Source of the DNA: Xaviernesmea oryzae | GTDB taxonomy: Bacteria > Pseudomonadota > Alphaproteobacteria > Rhizobiales > Rhizobiaceae | Length of the DNA: 64,000 nucleotides | Assembly (NCBI RefSeq): GCF_900177415.1 | Contig: NZ_FXAF01000007.1 | Span: 52,571-116,570 of the forward strand | Reading direction: 5' to 3' | Shown: positions 1-8,415 of the stretch, piece by piece | Position numbering within the stretch: position 1 is the stretch's first letter | How the letters are laid out: each line of letters starts with the position of its first letter | Notes under the pieces: model-generated | The model's input: only the letters and a program-made list of their open reading frames with translations | Databases searched by the model: none | What the model was told of the DNA's origin: nothing | Program-made: the position numbers and the translations under genes

Positions 1-606
1 GTGATATTGCGGGGCGGACGGTTCGTCTTCGACACGGCGAATGAGGATCTTCTTGCAGGGCTGATGCCTTCCTTCATCCATATCGCGAACGATGACACCA
101 CCTCCTCCTGGCGTGTTCGTAGTCTGCTGAGTTTGAACCTGTCGGAGTCGTCACAACCAGGGGCCGCCAGCGACTTTGTCATCACGCGGCTGATGGAGCT
201 GACATTTGTCGAAATTCTACGCGGCGTCGTCCCGGAAACGGCCGGAAAGCACAAAGGTCTCCTGGCTGGCTTGAACGATCCCGTCATCGCCCGCGCGCTG
301 GTAGCGATGCATGAGGACAGCGCAAAGAACTGGACGCTGGCTGACCTGGCGCGTCTCTGTGGCGTTTCCCGATCCGGTCTTACAGGCCGATTCCGGAGCG
401 TCGTCGGCATAGCGCCGATCGAGTATCTTCAGCAGTGGCGCATGGCCGTTGCGAAGGATGCCTTACGTCGCGGCCACAAAAGTATCGGCGAGATCGGGCT
501 CGCCATCGGCTTCCAGTCGCCGAGCGCTTTCAGCACGGCCTTCACACGGTTCACCGGGATCTCACCCACGGCCTTCGCCGCGCTGGAGCGCCGAGTCCCT
601 TCATGA
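1..606 (+). CDS. AraC-family transcriptional regulator, 5' end cut by window edge
   Basis: DNA-binding regulator. The 201 visible residues hold the end of a cupin-type sensory domain of the AraC N-terminal kind (about residues 1-85, pattern MILRGGRFVFD then LTFVEILRG) followed by a standard AraC double helix-turn-helix (about 95-195; AVAKDALRRG and IGLAIGFQSPSAFSTAFTRF are the second helix-turn-helix). Full proteins of this type are about 300 residues, so roughly the first 100 are missing and the GTG at base 1 is not the real start. It ends about 250 bp before the HxlR gene and may control the dioxygenase/reductase group, but no operator was seen. Family firm, target unknown. Confidence 0.85.
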   Translation: MILRGGRFVFDTANEDLLAGLMPSFIHIANDDTTSSWRVRSLLSLNLSESSQPGAASDFVITRLMELTFVEILRGVVPETAGKHKGLLAGLNDPVIARALVAMHEDSAKNWTLADLARLCGVSRSGLTGRFRSVVGIAPIEYLQQWRMAVAKDALRRGHKSIGEIGLAIGFQSPSAFSTAFTRFTGISPTAFAALERRVPS

Positions 607-854
607 ACGCGCCGCCGCAGGCGTTGATGCGGAAGATACGTCGCAGTTTATGACCGAGGACCGGGCACCGTGACACGATCCCGATTACATCGGCGCAACA
701 TCGCGTGCCGCACAAACCCCGGCCTGCGGCCTAACCATGGACGCCCGGTGGTGGTTGAGTCTTGTACGCTTTGGCAGTGCGTGGGCATCCCGCCAAGGAA
801 GCGATAGACGTCTCGTCAAGAACGTCGTGGCGTTGGGCGAGGCCCTCACGTCAT

Positions 855-1229
855 TCAAGTTGACACGCGGGCGGCGTACTCGGCGCGAGCCGCCTCGATA
901 CGAGCGGCGTTCTCAAGCACCCACTCTGCAAGACCCCGGATCGGACGCAGGAAATCGCGGCCGAGATCGGTGAGCGCATATTCGACCTGGGGCGGATTGA
1001 CGGGCGTGACGGTTCGGGAGACGAGCCCGTTCTCCTCCAGATCGCGCAGCGTGGAGGCAAGCACCTTCTGGCTGATCTCACCCACTTCGCGGCGAAGCGC
1101 ATTGAAGCGACATGGTCCGCGCCCGAGCACGCGGACGATCAATACCGTCCATTTGTCGGTGACCCGCCCCAACATGCGCCCGATGAACACGCATTGGGCG
1201 GTTTCTGCTTGGTAATCTGGTGCTTGCAA
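855..1229 (-). CDS. HxlR-family winged-helix transcriptional regulator
   Basis: A 124-residue one-domain regulator. KWTVLIVRVLGRGPCRFNAL and the later KVLASTLRDLEENGLVSR are the HxlR winged helix, with a Cys at residue 13 in the segment where many HxlR proteins carry a redox or quinone-sensing cysteine. The length matches the family. It is divergent from the LigB-type dioxygenase starting at 1312, with about 80 bp between, the usual layout for HxlR proteins that repress a neighbouring detoxification gene. Inference: it senses an electrophile, quinone or aldehyde and controls the dioxygenase and the FMN reductase. No operator palindrome was clear to me. Confidence 0.85.
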   Translation of the reverse strand: MQAPDYQAETAQCVFIGRMLGRVTDKWTVLIVRVLGRGPCRFNALRREVGEISQKVLASTLRDLEENGLVSRTVTPVNPPQVEYALTDLGRDFLRPIRGLAEWVLENAARIEAARAEYAARVST

Positions 1230-1311
1230 AGTGCCTCCTTGTCCGTTCGCGCGAACTATTCGATAGGTGGTTTCAGAAAGTTACCACGCGGCCGCGCCGA
1301 AGGACAGAACG

Positions 1312-2160
1312 ATGACGCTTACGAGAATGCCGACGTATTTCCTCTCACATGGCGGCGGACCGTGGCCCTGGCTGAAGGATCTTCGACCGGGCATGTACGA
1401 TCAGCTCGAAGCCTCGATTCATGACGTTCGGCACGAGCTGGGCACAGCACCGCGCGCCGTGTTGATGATCTCCGGGCACTGGGAGGCAAGTCGGTTCCTG
1501 GTCTCATCCTCTGCCCGCCCGCCGATGGTCTATGACTATGGCGGCTTTCCCGAGCACACATATCGCATCCGCTACGACGCACCGGGCGACCCGGCGCTCG
1601 CGGATCGGGTTCGCGACCTCCTGGAGCGCGGCGGCTTGACAGCCGACCTCGATCCGCAACGCGGCTTCGACCATGGCACGTTCAGCCTGATGCACACGAT
1701 GTACCCGGAAGCGACCATGCCGCTGGTGCAGCTCGCGCTCAGGTCGGATTTCGATCCTGCCGCGCACCTCCGGGCCGGCGAGCTGCTCGCGCCCCTGCGC
1801 GACGAGGGCGTCGTAATCGTCGGCAGCGGCTTCAGCTTCCACGACACAGCGGCAATGCGCAGCGGCACGGGCGGTCCCGCTTCGGCGACGTTCGACCGCT
1901 GGCTCGACGACACGCTGGTCGGTACCGCGCCCGATGAGCGGCGCAGACGCCTCATCGAATGGACCAGCGCGCCATCGGCCCGCGCAGCGCACCCGCGTGA
2001 AGATCACCTCCTGCCGCTGATGGTTGCCCTCGGCGCGGCCGGCAACGACGCGGGAACGCGCATCTACCATCAGACCGACTTCATGGGCGCGATCACCGCA
2101 TCGAGCTTCCGGTTCGGCCTGCCCGTGACAAAGCCGAATTGGGAGATCGCGGTCGCCTGA
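1312..2160 (+). CDS. DODA/LigB-type extradiol aromatic ring-opening dioxygenase
   Basis: Predicted non-haem metal dioxygenase of the LigB superfamily (YgiD/DODA group), which cleaves catecholic rings next to the hydroxyl pair. The ATG at 1312 is preferred over one at 1267 because the protein then begins right before the conserved MPTYFLSHGGGPWPW. His13, His56 (ISGHWEAS) and His232 (HPREDHLLPL) fit the metal ligands and His177 (GSGFSFHD) the catalytic His. At 282 residues it has the usual length. It is divergent from an HxlR regulator and followed 49 bp later by an FMN reductase, a common quinone or aromatic-stress grouping. The true substrate cannot be read from sequence. Confidence 0.9.
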   Translation: MTLTRMPTYFLSHGGGPWPWLKDLRPGMYDQLEASIHDVRHELGTAPRAVLMISGHWEASRFLVSSSARPPMVYDYGGFPEHTYRIRYDAPGDPALADRVRDLLERGGLTADLDPQRGFDHGTFSLMHTMYPEATMPLVQLALRSDFDPAAHLRAGELLAPLRDEGVVIVGSGFSFHDTAAMRSGTGGPASATFDRWLDDTLVGTAPDERRRRLIEWTSAPSARAAHPREDHLLPLMVALGAAGNDAGTRIYHQTDFMGAITASSFRFGLPVTKPNWEIAVA

Positions 2161-2209
2161 TCGCGGTCCCCCGCACTCAACCCTTCTCAACCGTGAAAGT
2201 GAATCCGAT

Positions 2210-2803
2210 ATGACCGCCAAGCCCCGCATCGCCCTTGTCATTGGCTCCGCCCGGCCGACCCGCTTTGCCGACAAGCCTGCGCAATGGATGTTGAAACAGG
2301 CGCAAGCCCGCACCGACATGGAAGTCGAGTTGGTCGACCTGCGCGATCACCCATTGCCTTTCTTCGCCGAGGTCGCCTCCAACCTCCACGCGCCCAGCAA
2401 GGATCCCGATGTGCTCCGCTGGCAGGAGCGGATCGCCGGCTTCGACGGCTTCATCTTCGTGGTGGCCGAGTACAACCATTCGATCACCGGCACGCTCAAG
2501 AACGCGCTCGATCAAGCGTACAAGGAGTGGAACCGCAAGCCGTTCACCGCCATCGCCTATGGCGGCGCGGGGGGCGCGCGTGCGCTCGAGCACCTGCGCG
2601 GAATCGCCGTCGAACTCCATATGGTCTCGACCCGTTCGGCCGTCCATATCGGTGGCAGCGACTTCATGAAGGTGTTTCCGATGGGCGGCAACGGGCCGAT
2701 CGAGGAGATCGAGCAGGTCCTGTTGCCCGCCGCCAAGAACGCGCTCGACGAACTGAGCTGGTGGGCCAAAGCAACGATCGCGGCACGTTCGGCCACCGCG
2801 TGA
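2210..2803 (+). CDS. NADPH-dependent FMN reductase family protein
   Basis: Cytosolic flavodoxin-fold oxidoreductase of 197 residues. The phosphate-binding loop IGSARPTRFADKPA near the N-terminus and AEYNHSITGTLKNALDQ in the middle (the P-Y/F-N-x-S-x-x-G-x-L-K-N-A-x-D pattern) are diagnostic. It probably transfers electrons from NAD(P)H to bound FMN and then to a quinone, azo or nitro compound. It follows the dioxygenase by 49 bp in the same direction and is probably co-transcribed with it under the HxlR regulator. The GaGGARALEHL stretch is the second flavin-binding loop. Family sure; electron acceptor unknown. Confidence 0.9.
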   Translation: MTAKPRIALVIGSARPTRFADKPAQWMLKQAQARTDMEVELVDLRDHPLPFFAEVASNLHAPSKDPDVLRWQERIAGFDGFIFVVAEYNHSITGTLKNALDQAYKEWNRKPFTAIAYGGAGGARALEHLRGIAVELHMVSTRSAVHIGGSDFMKVFPMGGNGPIEEIEQVLLPAAKNALDELSWWAKATIAARSATA

Positions 2804-2959
2804 TCGGTTGCGTTGCATTCGACATCGGGCGACTGGTCTCATGCAGGATCAGAACGAGGTGAGAACGATGACGCCCTTTGCGAGGCCGGCGACCCACCGA
2901 AGGCGACGGCGCGGGAGAAAGCGTGCTGTCGCTTTGGTCGCGGTCGCTGCCGCCTTGAC

Positions 2960-3282
2960 CATGCCAATGACCAGATGGGACCCTGCGCGCGACCGCTCCT
3001 ATCAGGCTTCCCTAGAAATCATCTCCGAGCGCGAGGACTGTTTCTCGCTCCACGACCAGAACGAGACGCGCGTGAGCCGAAGTGTTCATCGCCAAAGGCG
3101 TCACGCATGGCTTTTCTGGATTGGGAGGCGTGGCACGCATGACGTTGGTATCGACACCTGCACGCCATGACCGCTTTTTCCAGACCATGGACGCCCTGCC
3201 GGTGCCGCATGACCTCAACGACGTCCAGGCCGTCTGCGAAACGTTCGGCCAAGCCATCGTCGGCCTGGTCGTGACTTCGTAA
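2960..3282 (+). pseudogene. Remnant of a small cupin-domain protein
   Basis: The 3' part reads EVFIAKGVTHGFSGLG, ARMTLVSTPARHDRFF, which is the C-terminal half of a cupin (P-x-G-x-x-H-x-F, then R-x-L-x-x-x-x-P-x-G-x-x-x-F-F). The upstream half is only recognisable in a different frame, so at least one frameshift has broken it. No intact start with a ribosome site was found. It lies between the reductase and the convergent hydrolase and adds to the decayed regulators found up to 6.5 kb. Cupin identity is moderately sure from the C-terminal pattern only; the left border is approximate. Confidence 0.4.
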
Positions 3283-3344
3283 AGCCCACTGCCACAGGAA
3301 TGGAAGGGTGACGATCGGCGTCTCCTTTAGACCCTGCGAAGCCG

Positions 3345-4253
3345 TCAGGCTCTTCCAGAACACGAGCGGTCTGTCGCTATGCCGCAGATCGCGTCGATGA
3401 TCAGTCCCTCGAATTCGCGCGGCAGATCGTGTTCCATACCATCGATCGGCAGGTAAACCGCATTCGCTATCGAGAGCGCCGTATCCTGACCGCAGGCGGG
3501 CGGTATCAATGGATCATCTGTTCCATGGATGACGAGCGTCGGTACCGCGATCTTTGCAAGTCGCGCTCGCCGGTCTCCAGCCACCGCCATGGCAGCGATC
3601 TGCCGCGCGGTGCCTCCCGGATCGTAGCTACGCCTTACTTCGTTAAGGAGAATGGCGCGATGAGCCTCTTCATCGAAGGGATAACCCGTCCCGGCGATCC
3701 TCCGCGCGAACGCGAGGCGCACCGCTAGAAAGCCTTCGGGGTCGCCAACGGGATCGGGAGCCGGACGCATCATCATCGCCATGACATCGGGTTCTGCCTG
3801 CGGCAGGGCCAGATTGCCGGTGCTCGACATGATCGACGTCAGCGAAAGGACACGATCGGCATGATTACTCGCGAGAACCTGCGCGACCATGCCCCCCATC
3901 GAGCGCCCTACGACATGCGCCTTGGCAATCCCGAGCGCATCAAGGAGGCCGATCGCATCCGCCGCCATGTCGTAAAGCGTATACGGCACGTCAGGTCTGC
4001 GCCCGGCCATCAGGGCAGCTGCGAGCGCGCCGAAATCCGGGGCGGGCGAAGTGCGGAAATGCGTCGAGCAGCCTGCATCCCGGTTGTCGAAGCGGATCAC
4101 GCGAGAGCCTCTGGCGGCCAGCCCCTTACAGAAGGGATCGGACCAGCGAATCATCTGCGTTCCGAGCCCCGAAATCAGCAGGATCGGTTCCGCATCGGCA
4201 TGGCCGAAACTATCCCAGGCGAGTTCGATGCCATTGGCTTTCACAATGTTCAT
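3345..4253 (-). CDS. Alpha/beta-fold hydrolase
   Basis: Soluble 302-residue esterase-like enzyme. The nucleophile is Ser118 in VGRSMGGM, with the acid Asp in VIHGTDDPLIP and the base His in DGMEHDLPRE, giving a complete catalytic triad in the right order. The oxyanion-side strand ILLISGLGTQMIRW and VIRFDNRDAGCS are typical of the aclacinomycin-methylesterase/RdmC-like group. Its start overlaps by 4 bp (ATGA) the end of the DUF1330-like gene, so the two are translationally coupled. The ester or lactone acted upon is unknown. Confidence 0.9.
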   Translation of the reverse strand: MNIVKANGIELAWDSFGHADAEPILLISGLGTQMIRWSDPFCKGLAARGSRVIRFDNRDAGCSTHFRTSPAPDFGALAAALMAGRRPDVPYTLYDMAADAIGLLDALGIAKAHVVGRSMGGMVAQVLASNHADRVLSLTSIMSSTGNLALPQAEPDVMAMMMRPAPDPVGDPEGFLAVRLAFARRIAGTGYPFDEEAHRAILLNEVRRSYDPGGTARQIAAMAVAGDRRARLAKIAVPTLVIHGTDDPLIPPACGQDTALSIANAVYLPIDGMEHDLPREFEGLIIDAICGIATDRSCSGRA

Positions 4254-4711
4254 GACCTCGCTCCTGCGGCTGCGGTGGGTAACGGCATCTCGGACAGCGG
4301 CAGAAGTCGTGAATCCGTCACCGCTGCCGTACGATGACCGAGCCCCGCCAGATACTCCGCATGGCTGGCGAAGGAGAGGAAGGACGCGGCGCTTGCCTGC
4401 CTGATCAGCATCGCCATATCCCAGCGTTCGTCGTTGGGGCCGATCAGGAAGGGGCCGCCATAGCCAAGAAACAGGATATCGCCGCCGGTTTCTCGTAAAA
4501 AGGGCAGTGTATGCTCAATATAACGACTGAAAGCCTCAGCGCCGCTGATCGGCCTAGCAGGTGCCAGATCGGGAGCGCCCGAATAATCGGCGATATCCCT
4601 GAAGCGCAGCAGGTTGAGCATCACGACGGGGCCGGCAAGATCGCGCTGTACGAACGTGCGGCCGGCTTCCTGTGTCGGTTCCAGGTAGGAAATGGTTTCA
4701 GTTCTGGTCAT
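4250..4711 (-). CDS. DUF1330-like dimeric alpha-beta barrel protein
   Basis: A 153-residue protein with the DUF1330-like pattern: DLAGPVVMLNLLRFRDIADY, then SGAEAFSRYIEHTLPFLRETGGDILFLGYGG, then DERWDMAMLIRQASAASFLSF. These are the beta strands and helix of a ferredoxin-like dimeric barrel, a fold shared with small monooxygenases and isomerases, but no catalytic residue is established. It is the first gene of a minus-strand pair with the alpha/beta hydrolase (4-bp overlap) and probably acts on the same compound. Function not known. Confidence 0.7.
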   Translation of the reverse strand: MTRTETISYLEPTQEAGRTFVQRDLAGPVVMLNLLRFRDIADYSGAPDLAPARPISGAEAFSRYIEHTLPFLRETGGDILFLGYGGPFLIGPNDERWDMAMLIRQASAASFLSFASHAEYLAGLGHRTAAVTDSRLLPLSEMPLPTAAAGARS

Positions 4712-4732
4712 TAGCGTTCCGTTGAATGGCGG

Positions 4733-5374
4733 TTAAGCGCCTTGGTTGTCGCCCGCACCGAATGCGAGACGCAGCGCATAGGTGCGGATGTCTTCAGGCC
4801 ACGCAGCGATTCGGTTTTCGAATGAGGACCGGTCGTCGGCGAAGAGGGTCCGGGTCGCTTCTTCGTAGCCGGGCAGATCGCCCGCGATCGCCTGCATGAA
4901 CTGGTACGCGGCCTCCTGCGCCGCCCGACGTTGCTGGTGGGAATTCGCCACTTTGCGCGCATCGTCAACAAGACGCCTCAGTGCCGCCGACGCGCCGCCG
5001 GGTTGGTCTGCCAGCCACTCCCACTGCCGTGGCAGCAAGGTCACTTCGCGGGCGACGACGCCCAGCTTCGGGCGGCCGCGGGGCTTTTGGTTCTGGCCCT
5101 CGTCCGTTCCCGTCGTATCGGACGGCACCTCCGACCTGGATCGATAGCGCCCCGCATATATCGCTGGAGGTTGGGCTATGCGCGCGAGGATTTCGGCATC
5201 ACTACCGCGCAGATCGAGATCGACAATGCGACCCGTTGCATCGTCGAACACCAGAACCGTCTCGTTCACTCCGGTCGATCGCCGAACGGCCAGAGCCACT
5301 TTCGCGAGCGGACCAGCGAGCAGCAATCTTTGTCCGGCAAACGCCGTGCAGGACTTGGCAGAGGGATCGGACAT
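4733..5374 (-). CDS. DUF2239 family protein
   Basis: A 213-residue soluble protein of unknown function. The pattern FDDATGRIVDLDLRGSDAEI, GRPKLGVVAREVTLLPRQWE and QPGGASAALRRLVDDAR is that of DUF2239, a proteobacterial family whose second half (R-G-R-P-K-L-G-V-V-A-R-E-V-T-L-L) recalls ribbon-helix-helix DNA-binding proteins. It starts 21 bp upstream of the DUF1330-like gene in the same direction, so all three minus-strand genes may form one operon. A role as regulator is an inference from the family pattern. Confidence 0.75.
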   Translation of the reverse strand: MSDPSAKSCTAFAGQRLLLAGPLAKVALAVRRSTGVNETVLVFDDATGRIVDLDLRGSDAEILARIAQPPAIYAGRYRSRSEVPSDTTGTDEGQNQKPRGRPKLGVVAREVTLLPRQWEWLADQPGGASAALRRLVDDARKVANSHQQRRAAQEAAYQFMQAIAGDLPGYEEATRTLFADDRSSFENRIAAWPEDIRTYALRLAFGAGDNQGA

Positions 5375-5701
5375 GTCGCGCTCGCTCGATGGGATGCGCG
5401 ACTAATATCCGGGTAAAATACCTCAGTCAATTCCATCCGGGTAAAATGTTGTACTGTTTCCTCGATCCGCATATGGCAGACGGCAGGCGCCCGCTCGGGG
5501 ACGCCAAACAAGCGAGAGCTTGGCTAACCCCTGGGCAAGAAGATGCGAAAGTATGCGCCAAGGGTCGCCAAGCTAGCAGCTTTCCGTTTCTGGCGACCCG
5601 GACAGGAGAGAAGGCCGGCGCATGGTTGCGACACCGATGGCGAAAATCTTCGCCGCGGAGGTCGGTCTTTCATTTGACCGCCTGGCGGTCGCGGCGGAGG
5701 C

Positions 5702-6211
5702 CTGCGGCCGGCCCGGCGCGGCGTTGCCCGGGAGGATGCATGGCCTCAGCATCGGGTCCTCCCGGTGCTAGAGGATATCGATACGCTGATCATGAGCCCG
5801 ACGCTGTTCGCAGAACGCCCCATCCTGAAGCCGGCCGACATCGAGGGACACACGCTGGTTGCGGCCGAGACGCGCGGTGGCGACTGGACGGAATGGCTCA
5901 AAGCGGCAGGGCCCCAACACCTGGCTGGGCTTCCCCGCCAGATCTTCGATCACTTCCACGTAGCGCGCCAGGCGGTGGAAGACGGGCTCGGCATTGGCAT
6001 CGGGCCGCTTCCGATGCTGGAGATCGATGTTGCCAATGGCAGACTGATGACGCCGTTGCCGGACATTCGGGTTCCGCGAACTGGTTACGTCGCGGTGACG
6101 CCGCGGCATGCCGACGCCGGAAATCTGGTCGCCGGCTTCGTTGACTGGCTTGTCGCCGAGGGAAGCGATCCGGCCGGAACGATAACCGCACCAGCGAAAG
6201 CACATGCGTGA
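5702..6211 (+). pseudogene. Truncated LysR-family regulator (GcvA-type effector domain only)
   Basis: The open frame reads AWPQHRVLPVLEDIDTLIMS, then TPADIE-like LKPADIEGHTLVAAETRGGD, then WTEWLKAAG, then FDHFHVARQAVEDGLGIGIG, which is the C-terminal half of a GcvA-like LysR substrate-binding domain. The helix-turn-helix and first effector subdomain (about 150 residues) are absent, and the bases upstream do not encode them in any frame. Reading starts at a GTG (5765) only by chance; homology continues upstream to about 5702. Not expected to bind DNA. It may be the scar of an insertion or deletion. Confidence 0.6.
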
Positions 6212-6298
6212 TCAGGTCGCGCGGGCACTGGAAGCTGAACGACGACCGGCATGAGGGCACGCCCCCACAAGCGAATGGACGCCACCCGCCTATATTGA

Positions 6299-6502
6299 CT
6301 AGCGGTAGAACGCAGACGGCGGCCTATCGAAATGTCGCTTGAACATCGCAGTGAACACGCTCTGGCTGGCATAGCCGCAGTCGAAGGCGACATCGATGAT
6401 CCGCTCGCCGTTCGCCAACGTGCGCGGCGCGAAGAGAAGCCGCGCTTGTTCGCGCCACCTCGCAAAGGTCATTCCGGTCTCTTTGACGAACAGGCGATGC
6501 AC
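6299..6502 (-). pseudogene. C-terminal fragment of an AraC-family regulator
   Basis: Sixty-seven residues reading HRLFVKETGMTFARWREQAR then GERIIDVAFDCGYASQSVFT then AMFKRHFDRPPSAFYR, that is, the final AraC helix-turn-helix pair without sensory domain or first helix. The upstream bases (to about 6550) give only degraded sequence. It lies tail-to-tail with the LysR remnant, so this stretch is a pair of dead regulators. Confidence 0.55.
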
Positions 6503-6817
6503 CGTCTTGAGTTGGCGGAGATCCGTGATCGAACGATGTTGCCGCTCAGGTAGTTCGAAGCTTCGCTTGGCTGTCCCGAAGACCGAATGGAGACCCCGCC
6601 TATGTGCCGCCTACGGTATCCACCCGCCCGACAGCAATGGAGACCCGCTTCCGCTCAGAGCGATTTCAATGCATCAACCTCCGTGAGGCTGCGTGGGCCA
6701 GCGGATCGAAGTGGTCCCAGCAGTGATCCAGAGCGCAGAGGGCCCGGCAACACCTGCGCCCGGATGTTAGTCTAAGCTGGACAAGAGCTCCGCTCGGTGA
6801 TGCTGAAGGAGAGGTTG
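6503..6817. other. Intergenic stretch without recognisable gene
   Basis: About 315 bp between the AraC fragment and the small helix-turn-helix gene. Short open frames on both strands resemble no family. It probably marks the border between the decayed region and module 1. A ribosome site AAGGAGAG at 6806-6813 belongs to the next gene. Confidence 0.4.
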
Positions 6818-6991
6818 ATGACGCACAGCAAATTTCTAACCCCAGATGAAGTGGCAGAACGCTACCGAGGTGGCCTTTCAGTCGGGACACTCGGCAACTG
6901 GCGAGCGATGCGAATCGGCCCTTCGTTTGTGAAAGTCGGGAAAGCCGTGCTTTATCCCGTCGAGGAGCTCGACGCGTGGGACGAGAAGTAA
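6818..6991 (+). CDS. Small MerR-like / excisionase-type helix-turn-helix protein
   Basis: Fifty-seven residues: FLTPDEVAERYRGGLSVGTL, GNWRAMRIGPSFVKVGK and VLYPVEELDAWDEK. This is the HTH_17 (excisionase/AlpA-like) pattern: a helix-turn-helix, then G-P-x-F-x-K-x-G-x-x-V-x-Y and an acidic helix. The ATG at 6818 follows AAGGAGAG with 4-nt spacing and is better than an upstream ATG at 6797. Such proteins act as recombination directionality factors or small regulators in mobile elements. No integrase is near, so its partner is missing or elsewhere. Confidence 0.75.
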   Translation: MTHSKFLTPDEVAERYRGGLSVGTLGNWRAMRIGPSFVKVGKAVLYPVEELDAWDEK

Positions 6992-7297
6992 AGTGCAGTG
7001 CCATGCGTCAAAGCGGATCACCGAGCAGCACGGTGACCACGCATGATGATCACGGCTGGGCATCGGAAGCAAATCCCAATTACCGGCACCTCCTGAAAGG
7101 AGTCGTCCATTTTCAGGCGATGCATCAAAGCGTTACGAGAATCGCGAGCCTGGTGCACAATCATCCGACGAGGGGCGCCATCGTATTTCAATACAAAAGT
7201 TTTCAACCCAAACGACTCAAGCCTGAAACTCGTCATTTACACGCCCGTCCAATAGGCCTCTTTGGATCCGACCCGACGTTATCGCTAATTGGCTTTG
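6992..7297. other. Intergenic stretch without recognisable gene
   Basis: About 305 bp between the excisionase-like gene and the convergent end of the GntR gene. Noticeably lower in G+C than the flanks. No family, RNA or repeat recognised. Confidence 0.4.
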
Positions 7298-8002
7298 CTA
7301 TCCCAAATTGGGCAAATCCACGATTTGCATAGACCGCTGTATATGCGAGCGCATCAATGATTCCGCCAATTCTTCATCGCGGCTTTGCATCGCTTTCGCA
7401 ATCTGCCAGTGCTCGGTGCGGGCCCGCCCACTACGGCCAGGGGTCGCCTTTTTCGTCCAGCGATACAAACGGACTAACTCGTATACCTCGGATGTCAGTA
7501 TATCTTCGATTTTTTTGTTCCCACACTTTTTGACGATCTGGATATGGAAGCTGAAGTTGAAGTCATTTGTGAATGTTGTTGCTAGCCTGCCCTGATCACC
7601 TCTTTTTTCGCAACTCTCTACTAATTCAGCTAATTCCGAATCGGTCATCTGGGTTGTTGCAAGACGACATGCCATGCCCTCCAGACATTCGCGCAGTTGG
7701 AACAGTTCCTGGACTTGTTCTACGCCTAACTCTACAATCCGTGCCTTTTGATAAGCTTCCCGCATAATAAGTTTTCGGCCTTCGAGGTTCCGAACGGCCT
7801 CCCTGATCGGCCCACGGCTCATATCAAATCGCTTTGCCAAATCAACTTCATTGACGATACCGCCGGGGGCCAACTCCCCGGACCGGATCAAGTCGATAAT
7901 ACGCCCAATAGCGGCTTGAGCGAGTGTGCTATCCGCGGCAACATCTCCGCGCCGTGAGGATGAACTGTCTTGAACTGTCGTTGGGGCGATTGAAATATTC
8001 AT
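7298..8002 (-). CDS. GntR-family (FadR/FCD subfamily) regulator of module 1
   Basis: A 234-residue regulator: winged helix at about residues 25-95 (IIDLIRSGELAPGGIVNEVD, LAKRFDMSRGPIREAVRNLE) followed by an all-helical FCD effector domain (LRECLEGMACRLA; FHIQIVKKCGN; HWQIAKAMQSRDEELAESLM), where acidic and His residues bind a metal and a small carboxylic acid. It is divergent from atuA, with about 410 bp between them holding two copies of a palindrome also found before tctC and before the cyclase gene. It is therefore the likely repressor of module 1, with the transported acid or its product as inducer (inference). Codon use is more A+T-rich than in the tra genes, suggesting separate origin. 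Confidence 0.9.
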   Translation of the reverse strand: MNISIAPTTVQDSSSSRRGDVAADSTLAQAAIGRIIDLIRSGELAPGGIVNEVDLAKRFDMSRGPIREAVRNLEGRKLIMREAYQKARIVELGVEQVQELFQLRECLEGMACRLATTQMTDSELAELVESCEKRGDQGRLATTFTNDFNFSFHIQIVKKCGNKKIEDILTSEVYELVRLYRWTKKATPGRSGRARTEHWQIAKAMQSRDEELAESLMRSHIQRSMQIVDLPNLG

Positions 8003-8219
8003 ATCCTCATTTGCCTAGAAACCAAGCGCGATAAGTGGCCTTTGGTTTGACGTTCCAATCCTGTTAAGCGACCCGGGCTTTGGAAAGTTGGCGGTCGCTT
8101 CAACTTTCGCAAACCGAATCTAGCACACCTAGGCTTCTTTATTAAGCCACTCAGCATCTGGGAATGAGGAGCATCAACTGCCGCAACACTGGTCATACAA
8201 CAGGCAAAAACATCGCATG

Positions 8220-8233
8220 AAGTGTTGACACTT
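8220..8233. promoter_or_regulatory. Predicted GntR operator A with embedded -35 hexamer
   Basis: AAGTGTTGACACTT, a palindrome apart from its central two bases, about 185 bp before atuA and 218 bp before gntR. The same 14 bases recur at 16425-16438. TTGACA within it (8225-8230) is a perfect -35 hexamer, so binding would block a promoter. The shape T-G-T-n-n-A-C-A fits FCD-type GntR operators. Prediction only. Confidence 0.6.
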
Positions 8234-8365
8234 TTAAGACGTCGTGATTTGTAGTGCTGGTCGCAGGGGAGAAAGCGGCGGGCGACGCCTACAAATCAAG
8301 CCATTTGAGCTTCCATTCGGTCGCTCTGACCTCTGATTACGCTGAGCCGAGATATCTCTCCTGAG

Positions 8366-8379
8366 ACGTGTTGACATTT
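8366..8379. promoter_or_regulatory. Predicted GntR operator B next to the atuA start
   Basis: ACGTGTTGACATTT, 12 of 14 bases equal to operator A, ending 36 bp upstream of the atuA ATG. Two sites about 145 bp apart in the divergent region would allow looping or graded repression of atuA and gntR. It also contains TTGACA. Confidence 0.5.
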
Positions 8380-8415
8380 GATGGCGCCGCTGGCCTGCGC
8401 TTTTTGGAGATGTGT

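Noticed and set aside
1504..2319. 271-residue minus-strand open frame
   Set aside because: Antisense of the LigB-type dioxygenase, whose motifs are clear on the plus strand.
4981..6144. 387-residue plus-strand open frame
   Set aside because: Covers the antisense of the DUF2239 gene and the LysR remnant in a wrong frame; Arg-rich, no domain.
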